Source: Helcococcus massiliensis
Lineage (GTDB): Bacteria > Bacillota > Clostridia > Tissierellales > Peptoniphilaceae
Direction: 5' to 3'
DNA length: 64,000 bases
Assembly: GCF_900258485.1 (NCBI RefSeq)
Contig: NZ_OGVE01000002.1
Span: forward strand, 248,001-312,000
Below are positions 29,783 to 39,810 of this stretch, piece by piece. Within the stretch, counting starts at the first letter, position 1. The number at the start of each line of letters is the position of its first letter. A program made the position numbers and the translations under genes. Under the pieces are notes generated by a model that was not told the DNA's origin, did not search any database, and worked only from the letters and a program-made list of their open reading frames with translations.

Positions 29783-30902
29783 TCCCCCATATTTCTTCTA
29801 TTTCATTTTTTACAATTTCCAACTTATCTTCTGTTATCTCTTTACCTAATATCGTTTGATAAAATTCTGTAAATAAATCAAGTGGTGTTTTGTTATCTGT
29901 ATTTTCAACAAAATCTTCTAAATCTTCTACATTTACTTGCCTATCCTTATATTTATAGGTCATAATATTTGGATAAATATTTCTTAATTGATTAAAACCA
30001 TCATAGATTTCATCTTCATCTAAAAGTTCAATATGAATGTAATCATTCCTTGATTCATCATTTTTTGAGGCTTCGATAATGTCCTTATAAAGACCTTTAA
30101 CTATCCTCATGTCTCTTAAGTAATCAATCTTAAAGTCTTCAACTCTTAAATTGTTTTTTTCTTTTAAGTCGACTATAGTTATGCTCTTATCATAGTTAGC
30201 TTCTGTTGCAGAAAACTTTAGCAAGGCTCCAGGATACCTGGCCTTCCCTCCCAAAAAGTCTTGCTTTTTATGGATATGGCCTAGGGCTACATAGTCAAAC
30301 TTATCATATAGCTTTTCTGATACAGCCTCTAATAAACCAGCATATATTTCTTCTGAATCTGACAATTCAGCATTTAAAATAAACTGATGGGAAAGAATAA
30401 CATTTCTCTCCTCTTCATTTATTTCTATAGAATCTATAACTGCCCTGATAGCCTCTTCATAGCTGGATATTTTTTCCTCGAAGTAGGGTCTGACATCTGA
30501 AGGTTTTAAGTAAGGGAATAGGTAAAAATTAATTTGCCCATATTCATCCTCAAGTCTTACACATTCAATTTGACCACCATAGGTATCAGAAATGTAAATT
30601 TCAGAATCTTTCAAAAAGCTATTTGCATAAGCTAGCCTGTCAGACGAATCATGGTTACCACTTATAATTAAAACTCTAATTTTCAAATCTTTTAATTGAG
30701 ATAAAAATTTAGAAAATAGTTTTGTAGCCTCTATACTAGGTACTGAACTTTGGTAAATATCTCCAGCAATAAGCAAGGTATCTATGTCCTCTTTTTTAAG
30801 AAGTTTTATTATTTGATCAAGGGCATATTCTTGGTCCTTTATCAAAGAATATCCATTAACATTTTTACCTAAATGCAAGTCTGCAAGATGCATAAATCTC
30901 AT
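29766..30902 (-). CDS. sbcD: SbcD, nuclease subunit of the SbcCD complex
   Basis: A 378-residue Mre11-type calcineurin-like phosphoesterase. The metal-binding motifs DLHLG, GDIYQ, SGNHDS and GHIHKK are all present. It cuts DNA with the SbcC ATPase. Its ATG overlaps the stop of the upstream abi-like gene (ATGA), and its own end overlaps sbcC, so the three genes are translationally coupled. Confidence 0.95.
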   Translation of the reverse strand: MRFMHLADLHLGKNVNGYSLIKDQEYALDQIIKLLKKEDIDTLLIAGDIYQSSVPSIEATKLFSKFLSQLKDLKIRVLIISGNHDSSDRLAYANSFLKDSEIYISDTYGGQIECVRLEDEYGQINFYLFPYLKPSDVRPYFEEKISSYEEAIRAVIDSIEINEEERNVILSHQFILNAELSDSEEIYAGLLEAVSEKLYDKFDYVALGHIHKKQDFLGGKARYPGALLKFSATEANYDKSITIVDLKEKNNLRVEDFKIDYLRDMRIVKGLYKDIIEASKNDESRNDYIHIELLDEDEIYDGFNQLRNIYPNIMTYKYKDRQVNVEDLEDFVENTDNKTPLDLFTEFYQTILGKEITEDKLEIVKNEIEEIWGNDESN

Positions 30903-31849
30903 TCATCCACCTCTTTCCTATAACCTATGGATTCCATTATCAAGTTAAAAGCCCTGTCATCCACTCTAGATTTTAAATCTTCTACCAATGATTCGATTTC
31001 ATTTTCAATACTTTTAAAATAGGCCTGTGGAATAAGAGCCTGAAGAATAACCATACTATCAAAAAGCTTAGTTCTTTTATCATTTTTCTTTATTCCATAT
31101 TTGGAATGGATGCTTTGGAAATATTCAACATCTTCAAATATATGGCCCAAGATTAAATTATCGTGGGCAGCTATATTTCTAATGTCTTTTGCATTTTTCA
31201 AAAATGACTCAAGCATGGATGGTGTTAAAAATTCTTTCATATCCAAAGCTAAATTCTCTTCTACAAACTTTTGAAATTCGTCAGCTATATCTTCTTTTAA
31301 TTTGTAGTCTAAGATTTCATATATGTTAACAACTCTACCAAAAGATAAGAAATTAATAATAAACCAAAAAGGTACAAAACCATATTTATTCATATAGTAA
31401 TTTATAGATTTATTGAAGTTGTCTTCTTCCCTATATTTTTCTATAGTTTCTTTGATACTGTCAATAGTTATCAAAACAAAAGACTTGTCTTGTTTACTAT
31501 AATTGTCCATATTTAAATATGAATTCTTTTTAGGATGTTTTTCAGTAAATTTATAAGAAATGATAGACCTTGCTATTCTTTCTATTTCAAGCATTTGAGA
31601 AAGCAATACCTTTTTCAATTCCTTATCAAAATGATGGACCTCGTATAGGTCTAAAAAGTCAGTTCCTTCCCTATATTTAAACTTTCCATTTTCGGATTTT
31701 TCTGTAAAAAAAGGAAGGGTAGCATTTATTATTTTATAATAATTGTATCTAAGCAAGACGTCCTTAGCTCTTTTTTCATCATTTATAATAAGTCCCCTAG
31801 ATTTTAATATATCAATTTGTTGGTCAGTCGATTTAAAATATTCTAACAT
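30899..31849 (-). CDS. Abi_2/AbiD-F-like protein with HEPN RNase motif
   Basis: A 316-residue helical protein of the abortive-infection Abi_2 family. The N-terminal YFKSTDQQIDILKSRGLII is the usual opening. RNIAAHDN (about residues 223-230) matches the R-X4-H motif of HEPN ribonucleases. In phage-defence studies relatives stop growth of infected cells; activity here is inferred. It is the first gene of an operon with sbcD and sbcC, overlapping sbcD by 4 bp. Confidence 0.85.
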   Translation of the reverse strand: MLEYFKSTDQQIDILKSRGLIINDEKRAKDVLLRYNYYKIINATLPFFTEKSENGKFKYREGTDFLDLYEVHHFDKELKKVLLSQMLEIERIARSIISYKFTEKHPKKNSYLNMDNYSKQDKSFVLITIDSIKETIEKYREEDNFNKSINYYMNKYGFVPFWFIINFLSFGRVVNIYEILDYKLKEDIADEFQKFVEENLALDMKEFLTPSMLESFLKNAKDIRNIAAHDNLILGHIFEDVEYFQSIHSKYGIKKNDKRTKLFDSMVILQALIPQAYFKSIENEIESLVEDLKSRVDDRAFNLIMESIGYRKEVDE

Positions 31850-31860
31850 AAGTCACCTCT

Positions 31861-32300
31861 ATATAATTTTACCATAGCTGGAAAATATATTGGTAAATAT
31901 AAAAAATACTGCTGAGTATGGAATTGGATGTTTTTGTACTTTCCATATTAAGATTTTGGACGACTTGATAATAAGAATTTTAGTGGTTTTGGTATTCCAT
32001 CATGATTTTTGTCGATAGCTGATCATGATTGTTTTAAGCTTTTTACAGAAACCATCATGACTTGTTTGGCAGGAATGTAATGTTGGTTTTGTCGTTTTCA
32101 CGAAAACCACCATGATGTCTTAAGGTAACGTTTCATGATGGTTTTGGACTTTTTGACGATTCCAACATGTTTTTTTGTAGCTTCGCGTCATGATGGTTTG
32201 TAAGATTTTGTGAATTCCAGCATGACTTTTGTACCGGACTGATTATGAAGGTTTTAATTATGAGCACTTTGAATCATGTAAGAATAGATGTTTATTCAGC
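31861..32300. repeat. Tandem inverted-repeat array, CCATCATGA/TCATGATGG family, exact 55-bp period
   Basis: CATG arms lie at 32001, 32056, 32111, 32166 and 32221, exactly 55 bp apart. The second arms are at 32024, 32079, 32134, 32189 and 32244, also 55 bp apart and 23 bp after the first. Arms are inverse of each other (CCATCATGA/TCATGATGG). Bases 31861-31990 are AT-rich, with no visible gene. Confidence 0.88.
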
Positions 32301-32301
32301 C

Positions 32302-32545
32302 TGACATGACATCCAAACCTCAATTTTCATGTCTATTCTAGACTTTGCTACTCCTGTCATGAATCCCAAGCTTCAATTTTCATGTGTATTCTGGCATTTT
32401 CTTCCACTGTAATGAATCCCACACCTTAATCGTCATGTGTATTCTGGCACTTTCTTCCCCTGTCATGAATCCCACACCTTAATCGTCATGTGTATTCTGG
32501 CACTTTCTTCCCCTGTCATGATTACCACACCTTTTCAATCAAATA
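32302..32545. repeat. Tandem inverted-repeat array, TGTCATGAA/TTCATGT family, exact 53-bp period
   Basis: TGTCATG-like unit starts lie at 32302, 32355, 32408 and 32461, exactly 53 bp apart, with a partial fifth unit at 32514. A second CATG follows 23 bp after each first one. The last two full units are almost identical. The same family recurs at 42184-42412. Confidence 0.9.
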
Positions 32546-32624
32546 ATAATGGAGACTTTCTCATTCATGTTATGTAGATTCCAAATTCTCTAATTCTCCC
32601 ATCATTCATTCGACCTATATCATA

Positions 32625-32662
32625 TAAAAAACCTACAATCCGGAATCCAGATTGTAGGGTTT
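32625..32662 (-). terminator. Terminator of pepF
   Basis: AAACCTACAATC pairs with GATTGTAGGGTTT around an eight- to nine-base loop, with a T6 run on the minus strand. Confidence 0.8.
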
Positions 32663-32722
32663 AACTAACAAATAAGCTTTTATCTCTGTTTTTCAGAGGT
32701 CAGCTGATCAATTATTTAATTT

Positions 32723-34525
32723 TTATATTTCTCCCAACTCTTTAGAAATTTCTTCAATCTGATTGATCAAAGAACCTATATAAGTTACTGTATCTTTTAA
32801 TGGTTGGTCTGTTGAAACATCAACTCTTGCGGCCTTTGCTAATTGTTCTGGGCTTTGAGTTCCGCCCATTTTTAGTACTTCTTTCCATTGGTCTGCTGCA
32901 GCTCTTCCTTCACTTCTAATTTTTTTAGAAACTTGGGTTCCTATTGTCAATCCAGCAGAATATGTGTATGGATAAAGTCCCATATAGTAGTGTGGTTGTC
33001 TCATCCAGGTTAGTTCTGCACCTTCATCTAAGACTACTGCATCTCCCCAGAATTTTTCTAGGCTTTCCTTAAATATCTTATTCAATATTTTTGCATTTAG
33101 GTCTGTACCTTGGTCAACCAGCTTATATACTTCTCTTTGATAATAAGCTTCCAACAAGTGGGTCACAAAGTTGTGGTAATAGGTTTTAGCTACCATTTGT
33201 GATAGGACCCATCTCTTCATTCTTAAGTCATTGTTTTTATCAGCAATGTTTAACAAGTGGTTTTCTACAATCAATTCATTTGTAGTAGATGGAGCTTCTA
33301 CAAAGTACATTGAAGGATCTGAATTTAATATTGATTGGTTTTCATGGGTTAATTGGAAGTGGCCAGCATGACCTAGTTCGTGGGCTAGGGTCATCACGTC
33401 TGACATGATTCCATTGAAGGTCATCAGTATGAATGATGGTGTACCATAAGGTGAGGATGCAAAGGCCCCTGTTGATTTTCCATCATTGTTGGCATAGTCT
33501 ATCCACCTATTTTCAAAGGCTTCTTCCATGATAGCTATATAATCTTCACCCATAACTTGTAAACCTTCAAGTACATAGTTTTTAGCCTGGTCAAAGCTAA
33601 TTTCTGCAGAATAATTTGGGTCAACTTCAATTTTCAAATCTGAATATCTAATCTCATCTAAATTATGAATTCTTTTCAAAATGCCAGCATACTTTCTCAT
33701 ATGTGGAGCTAGGTCTTCCATGATGACATCCATTTGTCTGTTGTAGAGGTCCCTGCTTACCTTTTGTCTATCTAACAAGTAGTCTATTACTGATTCATAG
33801 CCTCTCATTTTTGAAAGAGTTTTTTCCTTTTGAACTTGAGCATTGTAAGTTGAAGCTGTTGTATGTTGGTATTTACCTATAGTCTTAGAGAATGTTTCAA
33901 AAGCTTTTCTTCTTACTTTTGTATCTTGGTCGTATTCGTAAGCACCTTCAAAACTGTTATAGGATAACTTATAGTCTTTTCCATCTACATTGAAATCTGG
34001 GAATTGGATATCTAAAGATTTAGTATCATTGTATAACCTATATGGAAATGATAGGGTTGAAGATAAGGAAGTCAAGGCTTCTTCTACATCTTTAGAAAGT
34101 AACCTGTCTTTTTTATCTAACAATTCTTCAATATATACCTTATAATCCTTAATTTCTTTAGCTTTTTCTAGAGTTTCATTATCAAGGTCTAAAAGTTCAT
34201 TTTCATAAAAGGCTAATTTTGCCCCATATTGGCTTCCTATAGCTACAAGGTCATAATATCTTTCAACAGCTTTTTCATCAAAGGCATTGGCTTGTACAGG
34301 CAAGGAAGCGTAAGCACCAAGTTTTGACCCATACTCATTTACCTTTATAAAATCTTTAAGAGACTTATCTAAAACTTCAAAATCTTTGATTTTCCCCTTG
34401 TAAGATTCAACAAAATTATCTATAGATTCCTTATAAGCTTCTAAATCTTTTTTGTAGTACTCTTCATTTTTATATATCAAGGACAAGTCCCAAGTTTCCT
34501 TTATATTTACATCTTCTCTTTTCAT
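32723..34525 (-). CDS. pepF: Oligoendopeptidase F
   Basis: A 600-residue M3B zinc metallopeptidase cleaving oligopeptides in the cytoplasm. The HEXXH site is AHELGHAGHF (His382, Glu383, His386), and the third ligand lies in the VEAPSTTNELIVE region downstream. Length fits the family. It begins 3 bp after the acetyltransferase gene, in the same operon. Confidence 0.96.
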   Translation of the reverse strand: MKREDVNIKETWDLSLIYKNEEYYKKDLEAYKESIDNFVESYKGKIKDFEVLDKSLKDFIKVNEYGSKLGAYASLPVQANAFDEKAVERYYDLVAIGSQYGAKLAFYENELLDLDNETLEKAKEIKDYKVYIEELLDKKDRLLSKDVEEALTSLSSTLSFPYRLYNDTKSLDIQFPDFNVDGKDYKLSYNSFEGAYEYDQDTKVRRKAFETFSKTIGKYQHTTASTYNAQVQKEKTLSKMRGYESVIDYLLDRQKVSRDLYNRQMDVIMEDLAPHMRKYAGILKRIHNLDEIRYSDLKIEVDPNYSAEISFDQAKNYVLEGLQVMGEDYIAIMEEAFENRWIDYANNDGKSTGAFASSPYGTPSFILMTFNGIMSDVMTLAHELGHAGHFQLTHENQSILNSDPSMYFVEAPSTTNELIVENHLLNIADKNNDLRMKRWVLSQMVAKTYYHNFVTHLLEAYYQREVYKLVDQGTDLNAKILNKIFKESLEKFWGDAVVLDEGAELTWMRQPHYYMGLYPYTYSAGLTIGTQVSKKIRSEGRAAADQWKEVLKMGGTQSPEQLAKAARVDVSTDQPLKDTVTYIGSLINQIEEISKELGEI

Positions 34526-34528
34526 CTC

Positions 34529-35146
34529 TTACTCCATATCTTTAGTTCTTTCCAAATATAAATCATATTGGTCTTGCCAATATTTTTCATCTTCCTTAGT
34601 AATTTCTCTTAATACCTTGCAAGGATTCCCAACCGCAACGACATTTTCCGGTATATCCTTTGTAACTACAGATCCAGAACCTATCACCGTCCCCGACCCT
34701 ATGGTCACTCCAGGATTTATAACTACACTGCCTCCTATCCAGACATCATCACCAATAGTCACAGGTGCTGCCAATTCAACTTCTGTAGCTCTAATCACCT
34801 TATCTATAGGATGAATGGCTGTGTAGATATTGACATTGGGTCCAATAAATACATTGTCTCCAAAAACCACCTTGGCCTCATCCAAAATAATGAGACCTGT
34901 GTTGGCATAAAAATTTTCGCCGAAATATAAATTTTCTACATGGTCACAGTAGAAATAAGGAGTCAGCACCATGGTATCACTAGCCTTGCCAAAAATTTTC
35001 TTTAATCTTTCAAAGGCACTAGTATCTTTCCAGGATTCAGATTCATTAAATTCTTTACAGGCTTTTCTAGCTTGATTAAAGGTCGAATTTTCAACCTTAA
35101 AAGGATGATACATTTGACCTAAGTCTCTTAATTCTCTTTCTTTCAT
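34529..35146 (-). CDS. Sugar O-acetyltransferase (maltose/galactoside acetyltransferase family)
   Basis: A 205-residue hexapeptide-repeat acyltransferase. An N-terminal helical cap (about 1-55) precedes a left-handed beta helix. The FYCDHVENLYFGENFYANTG and DNVFIGPNVNIYTAIHPID segments hold the catalytic His. The C-terminal GSGTVIGSGSVVTKDIPENVVAVGNP is typical of the LacA/Maa group. Acetyl-CoA is the donor; the sugar acceptor is unknown. It lies upstream of pepF in one operon. Confidence 0.93.
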   Translation of the reverse strand: MKERELRDLGQMYHPFKVENSTFNQARKACKEFNESESWKDTSAFERLKKIFGKASDTMVLTPYFYCDHVENLYFGENFYANTGLIILDEAKVVFGDNVFIGPNVNIYTAIHPIDKVIRATEVELAAPVTIGDDVWIGGSVVINPGVTIGSGTVIGSGSVVTKDIPENVVAVGNPCKVLREITKEDEKYWQDQYDLYLERTKDME

Positions 35147-35203
35147 AGATACTCCTTAAATTTATATTTACAACTATTGTAACACACATAGTCTACTTCA
35201 GTT

Positions 35204-35926
35204 TTATAACTTCAAGAATTCTCTAGTCCTCTTTTCCTTAGGGTTTGTAAACATAGTTTCAGGATCCAAGTTTTCAAGAATCTTTCCTTGGTCCATAAAA
35301 ATTACCCTGTCCGAAACTTCTCTAGCAAAGTCCATTTCATGGGTTACAACAATCATGGTAAATCCTAACTGAGCTAATTTCTTCATAGTAGCCAAAACTT
35401 CCCCTACCATTTCAGGGTCTAGGGCTGATGTAGGTTCATCAAATAGTATGATTTTTGGCTCCATAGAGATTGCCCTAGCTATAGCAACCCTCTGCTTTTG
35501 CCCACCTGATAACTGGTGAGGCTTAGCATTTTTATAGGCATCCATTCCTACTAAGCCTAGGTAGTATAAGGCTTTTTCTTCTGCTTCTTTTTTACTTCTA
35601 TTTAATACCTTGGTCTGACCTATACAGGTGTTATCTAAAACATTAAGGTTGTTAAATAGGTTGAAATTTTGAAAAACCATTCCCAAGTTTTTTCTATGGT
35701 CATTTTCTTCTATATCTTCATGAAGAATGTCTCTTCCTTGAAAAATTATTTGTCCGGAATCAGGTGTTTCCAATAGGTTTATACACCTTAGAAGGGTAGA
35801 TTTACCTGATCCAGATGAACCAATTATAGTGATAACTTGTCCCTCTTCTACAGAAAAATCTACACCCTTTAATATTTCATTATTTCCAAATGATTTATGC
35901 AAATCTTTAATTTCTAATATAGGCAT
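35204..35926 (-). CDS. Polar amino acid ABC transporter ATP-binding protein
   Basis: A 240-residue ATPase of the GlnQ type: P-loop GSSGSGKST, signature [14 protein letters not shown], Walker [15 protein letters not shown] and the D-loop/H-loop VVTHEMDFA. It drives the fused binding protein-permease encoded 8 bp upstream. Confidence 0.96.
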   Translation of the reverse strand: MPILEIKDLHKSFGNNEILKGVDFSVEEGQVITIIGSSGSGKSTLLRCINLLETPDSGQIIFQGRDILHEDIEENDHRKNLGMVFQNFNLFNNLNVLDNTCIGQTKVLNRSKKEAEEKALYYLGLVGMDAYKNAKPHQLSGGQKQRVAIARAISMEPKIILFDEPTSALDPEMVGEVLATMKKLAQLGFTMIVVTHEMDFAREVSDRVIFMDQGKILENLDPETMFTNPKEKRTREFLKL

Positions 35927-35934
35927 ATCTCCTC

Positions 35935-37491
35935 CTAATTTCCACTAGAAAGCACATCATGGTCTATCTTCACATACGAAGAATCACCTTCTAGTTTTTT
36001 CTCTAATAATCTCAATAGGCTTGTTATACTCAAGGTCAATATCAAATATATGGCTGAAGCAATAAAGTAGGTTTGGAAAAACCTAAAATTTGCACCGGCT
36101 ATAGATTTAGTTATGAAGAATAATTCATTAACTGAAATAACATTCAACACTGAAGTATCCTTGATATTTACAATAAATTCATTACCCACATTTGGAATAA
36201 TATTCTTAAATACCTGAGGTAAGATTATATAAACCATTGTTTGTCTATGGTTCATGCCCAAAGCCTTAGCTGCTTCAACTTGCCCCTTGTCTATGGCATT
36301 GATTCCTGCCCTTACCACTTCGGCCATATAGGCTGCAGTATTTATCGAAACTATGATAAAGGCTGAAGCCATAGGTGATGTGTTTATATCAAAGAATAGC
36401 TGCAAACCATAATAGAATAACACAGCCTGCACCATCATAGGTGTACCTCTAATAACTTGAACATATATATTTGTAAGTATCTTCAATATGTTTAATAAGA
36501 AGTTAAGAATTTTGTTTTTAGCCTTTGGAGCAGTCCTGATTACAGCTACTATAAAGCCTATAAATAGACCGGCCATGGTACCTACTAGGGATAGTAAAAC
36601 TGTTAAAAGGGTTCCCCTTAAAAACATTTTCCAATTAGATGAAAATATCGACCATACTGTTTCTTGATTGTCAGCAGCTTCTTGGATTTTTATCATTTGA
36701 TCCATTATTTCTTGTTTATCTTGGCTAGAAATTTCTTCTAAAATTTCATTTATTGGGTCAAGATAGCTTGATCCCTTATTTAATCCAATAGCTATTGAAG
36801 TGTCTTCTGGATTTGTTTCAAATCCTTCTTCTAATTCAACCATCTTAAAGGCTGGATTTGCTAGTTCAGCAGCCATACCTTCAGGCCTTTCCGCCACATA
36901 AGCATCTATCTTACCACTTTCTATAGCCACCCTCATAGATGAGAAGTCAGACATTGGTTCTGAATGGATTACTTCTGGTATTTGGTCTATTACACTATCA
37001 TGGAAGGTATTTAACTGTCCAACCACCCTAGCTCCAGAAAAATCTGCTAAGCTTTCTGCATTAGCATATTTACTGTCATTTCTAGTAACAAGTACTAATT
37101 TGGATTCATAATAGGATTGTGTGAAATCTAAGACTTCTTCTCTTTCCTTGGTAGGACTCATCCCAGCTATAATAGCATCTATCTTATTTGATTGAACGGC
37201 AGGTAAAAGTCCATCCCATTCGATTTTAACTACTACTAACTTCTTTCCCAATTTATCAGCCACCATTTTGGCTATTTGCACATCATAGCCATTGGCATAT
37301 TCTTGCGAACCCTGTACAGGCACTGCTCCGTTACCACCATTGGTTTGGGTCCAGTTAAATGGCGCATAAGAAACTTCCATTCCTACCCTAAATTCATCCC
37401 TATTATCTTCAGCACCAATCTCCCCTAGAGGAAAGATTGAAAAAATAAGAATGAAAGACAAAATAAAAATTAATACTCTATTTTTCATCAT
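35935..37491 (-). CDS. Amino acid ABC transporter: binding protein fused to permease
   Basis: A 518-residue fusion protein. Residues 1-27 are a signal peptide, about 30-275 the type 3 periplasmic-binding fold ([10 protein letters not shown] and [16 protein letters not shown] regions), and about 290-500 a GlnP-type permease with the [21 protein letters not shown] coupling helix. It is preceded by a T-box leader whose specifier I read as AAA (Lys). A lysine or basic amino acid importer is therefore possible; the family alone would say polar amino acid. Confidence 0.94.
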   Translation of the reverse strand: MMKNRVLIFILSFILIFSIFPLGEIGAEDNRDEFRVGMEVSYAPFNWTQTNGGNGAVPVQGSQEYANGYDVQIAKMVADKLGKKLVVVKIEWDGLLPAVQSNKIDAIIAGMSPTKEREEVLDFTQSYYESKLVLVTRNDSKYANAESLADFSGARVVGQLNTFHDSVIDQIPEVIHSEPMSDFSSMRVAIESGKIDAYVAERPEGMAAELANPAFKMVELEEGFETNPEDTSIAIGLNKGSSYLDPINEILEEISSQDKQEIMDQMIKIQEAADNQETVWSIFSSNWKMFLRGTLLTVLLSLVGTMAGLFIGFIVAVIRTAPKAKNKILNFLLNILKILTNIYVQVIRGTPMMVQAVLFYYGLQLFFDINTSPMASAFIIVSINTAAYMAEVVRAGINAIDKGQVEAAKALGMNHRQTMVYIILPQVFKNIIPNVGNEFIVNIKDTSVLNVISVNELFFITKSIAGANFRFFQTYFIASAIYLILTLSITSLLRLLEKKLEGDSSYVKIDHDVLSSGN

Positions 37492-37511
37492 TTCTCCTTA
37501 AAAATTTGTAT

Positions 37512-37765
37512 TAAAAAACCCTAAGTCTAGTCTTAGACTTAGGGCGAATTTCTCCACGTTACCACCTAAATTTATGTACATCTCACAATATACACCTTAG
37601 CAAGTACTATCATACTTCTTTGCTGTAACGTGCAAACCACGTCCTTCCATCATTTACAATCCGAAAGGCTGCTCCAAGGCTTTATTCACTAAAACTTTTA
37701 TTGTCTATTCTCAGCTACTAGACTCTCTGTTAATAAAAGGGCTTTAGCTACTCTTCTTATCATAG
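37512..37765 (-). promoter_or_regulatory. T-box riboswitch of the amino acid transporter, probable Lys specifier
   Basis: On the minus strand the T-box AGGTGGTAACGTGG (plus 37554-37567) precedes a terminator, CCCTAAGTCTA/TAGACTTAGGG with T6 (37512-37545). Stem I contains CAGAGAGTCTAGTAGCTGAG. Aligned with the ileS leader in this window (AGTGAAG-ATC-A), the specifier loop reads AGTGAAT-AAA-G, so the codon is AAA at plus 37681-37683. The codon call is an inference; the T-box itself is clear. Confidence 0.88.
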
Positions 37766-37775
37766 CATTTTAATT

Positions 37776-37804
37776 AATATATAATAATAAAATAAAAAAG
37801 TCAA
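37776..37804 (-). promoter_or_regulatory. Promoter of the transporter T-box leader
   Basis: On the minus strand TTGACT (plus 37799-37804), a 17-bp spacer, then TATATT (plus 37776-37781), just upstream of stem I. Confidence 0.72.
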
Positions 37805-37805
37805 T

Positions 37806-38789
37806 TTATTTGTATTCATTATGCCAATCTATAAGTATAGTTCTTAATTGGTTTAAGATATTTGAATCAGAATACTTGCCCTGAATCATGTAAACATATC
37901 CTTCATCATCAAGTATTATCCCATTTTCTAAGATAAAGTTATATTTTACAATAGATTCTACCCCGATAAATTCTTGCTTAGTTAAGCCTTCTAAACCTTT
38001 CTTTGATCTTGCATTTTCAAGCATGATATTTAAGGTCCTTGGATATAAGTAAGAATCAGTTTCTTGATCTTTAGATATAAGTAAAGTAAGGATTTTCTTT
38101 ATATCATCAAGCTTCATCTCGTTTTTTTCACTGATTTTTATCCCATATCTTTTATTGGCAAGTGTCTTCCAATCTTCACTTGTAGTCTTATTTATCTTAT
38201 CAACTATAGCTCGGATGTCAGCATTTTTACCATTTTTTATAGACCTACTTATAGCCTCATACAAGGAAATCTTTTCTCCAACAAAGTCTTTGTCGTTTTT
38301 ATCCTTGTATTCTTCAGTATTGATAGTCATATTATCATCTATCTTATTTTCTTTTTTTAAGTCCTCTACAAGCATGGAAGCAATGAATATATTGTGGTTA
38401 TTCATGGCTATATCCTTGTCAGCTTCATAGACATAATACCTATCTTTAGATGGATTGAAATACATTACATTTATGTTCTCTTTAGTCAACTTATTATTTT
38501 CAATATAATTATCTATCCTATTTGTAAGGTCTGTCTTATAGTTGGAAAGAATATTTTCTACCTTTTGATATTTTTCATCAAGGCTTAGATTTTCTTCTTG
38601 AATAGTTTCAGCTTCACTCGGCTTGTGTGCACGTTTATATAACTTAGAAAAGGCAAAATATACTACCACTATAAATAATAAGGCTAGAAGAATTAAGACA
38701 AATTTATTGGTTCCTTGCCTTCTTTTAGGTCTTCTTCGCCTTCTATTATTCACTTTTCTTGACTTTTTATTTCTTCTATCTTCTCTCAT
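37806..38789 (-). CDS. Single-pass membrane protein of unknown function
   Basis: A 327-residue protein: very basic cytoplasmic N-terminus (residues 1-28, many Arg and Lys), one membrane helix (about 29-48), then an extracellular domain of about 270 residues. The NIFIASMLVEDLKKENKI and ILENGIILDDEGYVYMIQGK segments faintly resemble a beta-lactamase-like serine hydrolase fold, but the Ser-x-x-Lys site is not evident, so any such domain is probably inactive. It ends next to the promoter of the transporter leader. Confidence 0.75.
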   Translation of the reverse strand: MREDRRNKKSRKVNNRRRRRPKRRQGTNKFVLILLALLFIVVVYFAFSKLYKRAHKPSEAETIQEENLSLDEKYQKVENILSNYKTDLTNRIDNYIENNKLTKENINVMYFNPSKDRYYVYEADKDIAMNNHNIFIASMLVEDLKKENKIDDNMTINTEEYKDKNDKDFVGEKISLYEAISRSIKNGKNADIRAIVDKINKTTSEDWKTLANKRYGIKISEKNEMKLDDIKKILTLLISKDQETDSYLYPRTLNIMLENARSKKGLEGLTKQEFIGVESIVKYNFILENGIILDDEGYVYMIQGKYSDSNILNQLRTILIDWHNEYK

Positions 38790-38866
38790 TTTAACCTCAG
38801 TAAAATTATACCATAATCGTTATTTATAATATATTTTCCTCGCTTTATTCTTCATTTCTTTTATAG

Positions 38867-38898
38867 TATAATACAGAAGAATATTAATTTTTAGGAGT
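38867..38898 (+). promoter_or_regulatory. Possible promoter and RBS of brkB-like gene
   Basis: TATAAT at 38867-38872 with a weak TTTATT 17 bp upstream, and AGGAG before ATG 38903. Confidence 0.45.
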
Positions 38899-38902
38899 TT
38901 TA

Positions 38903-39808
38903 ATGAAAAAAATCGAATCCTTTGTAAGATATTTTATTAATAAAATAAATTCAAATGAAGCAGAATTTGCCTCTGCTTTTTTAGCCTTTTATATCTTACT
39001 ATCATTTATACCAATTTTAGTTTTTACCTCAAATTTAATAGTTAATGTAGTGCCAAATTTCAATGATTATGTCTACCAATCAGTAGCAAGGCTACCAAAT
39101 GATGTGAAGAATATATTTGTTCCTATACTAGACAATATATTTAATGGAGTATCCTCTTCACTTTCCATCATCTCTATTTTATCAGCCATGTGGCTGGGAT
39201 CTAGAGGTTTCCAAGGTTTGATAAAATCTCTAAATAAAATTTTAGAAGTTGATAGCAAATCAAAAATACCTTTTTATGATAAGATTTTTTCAGTACTTTT
39301 AACTATAGGTTTTATGATAGCCCTAGCTTCACTCTTACTATTTTCCGTATTTAATGAAAAAATAATGGGAATGATTGAAAGTTTCACAGATAATTTTGAA
39401 CTTTTAGATGATCTAGCCGGAGTATTTTTAGGTTGGGTAACTAGGCTAACACCTTTTATAATAGCAGCTGTGCTACTATTTTTCCTATACGGTCTAGCAC
39501 CTTCCTTCAGCAAGGAAAATAGACCATCTATAAAGTCTATATTACTAGGATCTATAGTGGGTACCTTGGGAATATATTTAGTCACCTTCTTTTACAAGTT
39601 TTCTAACGATGTTTTACAAAGGTCCCCTTCAATCTATGGGTCCTTGGGTTCCATCCTGGTAACCTTGATTTGGCTTTTAGCTGTATGTAATATCATGATT
39701 TATGGGGCAGCATTCATAAAAACCTATGATGATATAGTTTATAAGAAAAAGACTATATACGACCTAGAACCTGAAACAAAACTATTTTTTGATAAGGATA
39801 AGAAATAA
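38903..39808 (+). CDS. YihY/BrkB-family membrane protein
   Basis: A 301-residue protein with six hydrophobic segments (about 23-45, 85-105, 130-155, 175-200, 210-235, 245-270). It has the family features EAEFASAFLAFYILLSFIPI near the N-terminus, IYGSLGSILVTLIWL near the end, and a charged C-terminus. Function is not established; the RNase BN name for relatives has been withdrawn. It stands alone and ends in a bidirectional terminator. Confidence 0.9.
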   Translation: MKKIESFVRYFINKINSNEAEFASAFLAFYILLSFIPILVFTSNLIVNVVPNFNDYVYQSVARLPNDVKNIFVPILDNIFNGVSSSLSIISILSAMWLGSRGFQGLIKSLNKILEVDSKSKIPFYDKIFSVLLTIGFMIALASLLLFSVFNEKIMGMIESFTDNFELLDDLAGVFLGWVTRLTPFIIAAVLLFFLYGLAPSFSKENRPSIKSILLGSIVGTLGIYLVTFFYKFSNDVLQRSPSIYGSLGSILVTLIWLLAVCNIMIYGAAFIKTYDDIVYKKKTIYDLEPETKLFFDKDKK

Positions 39809-39810
39809 AA

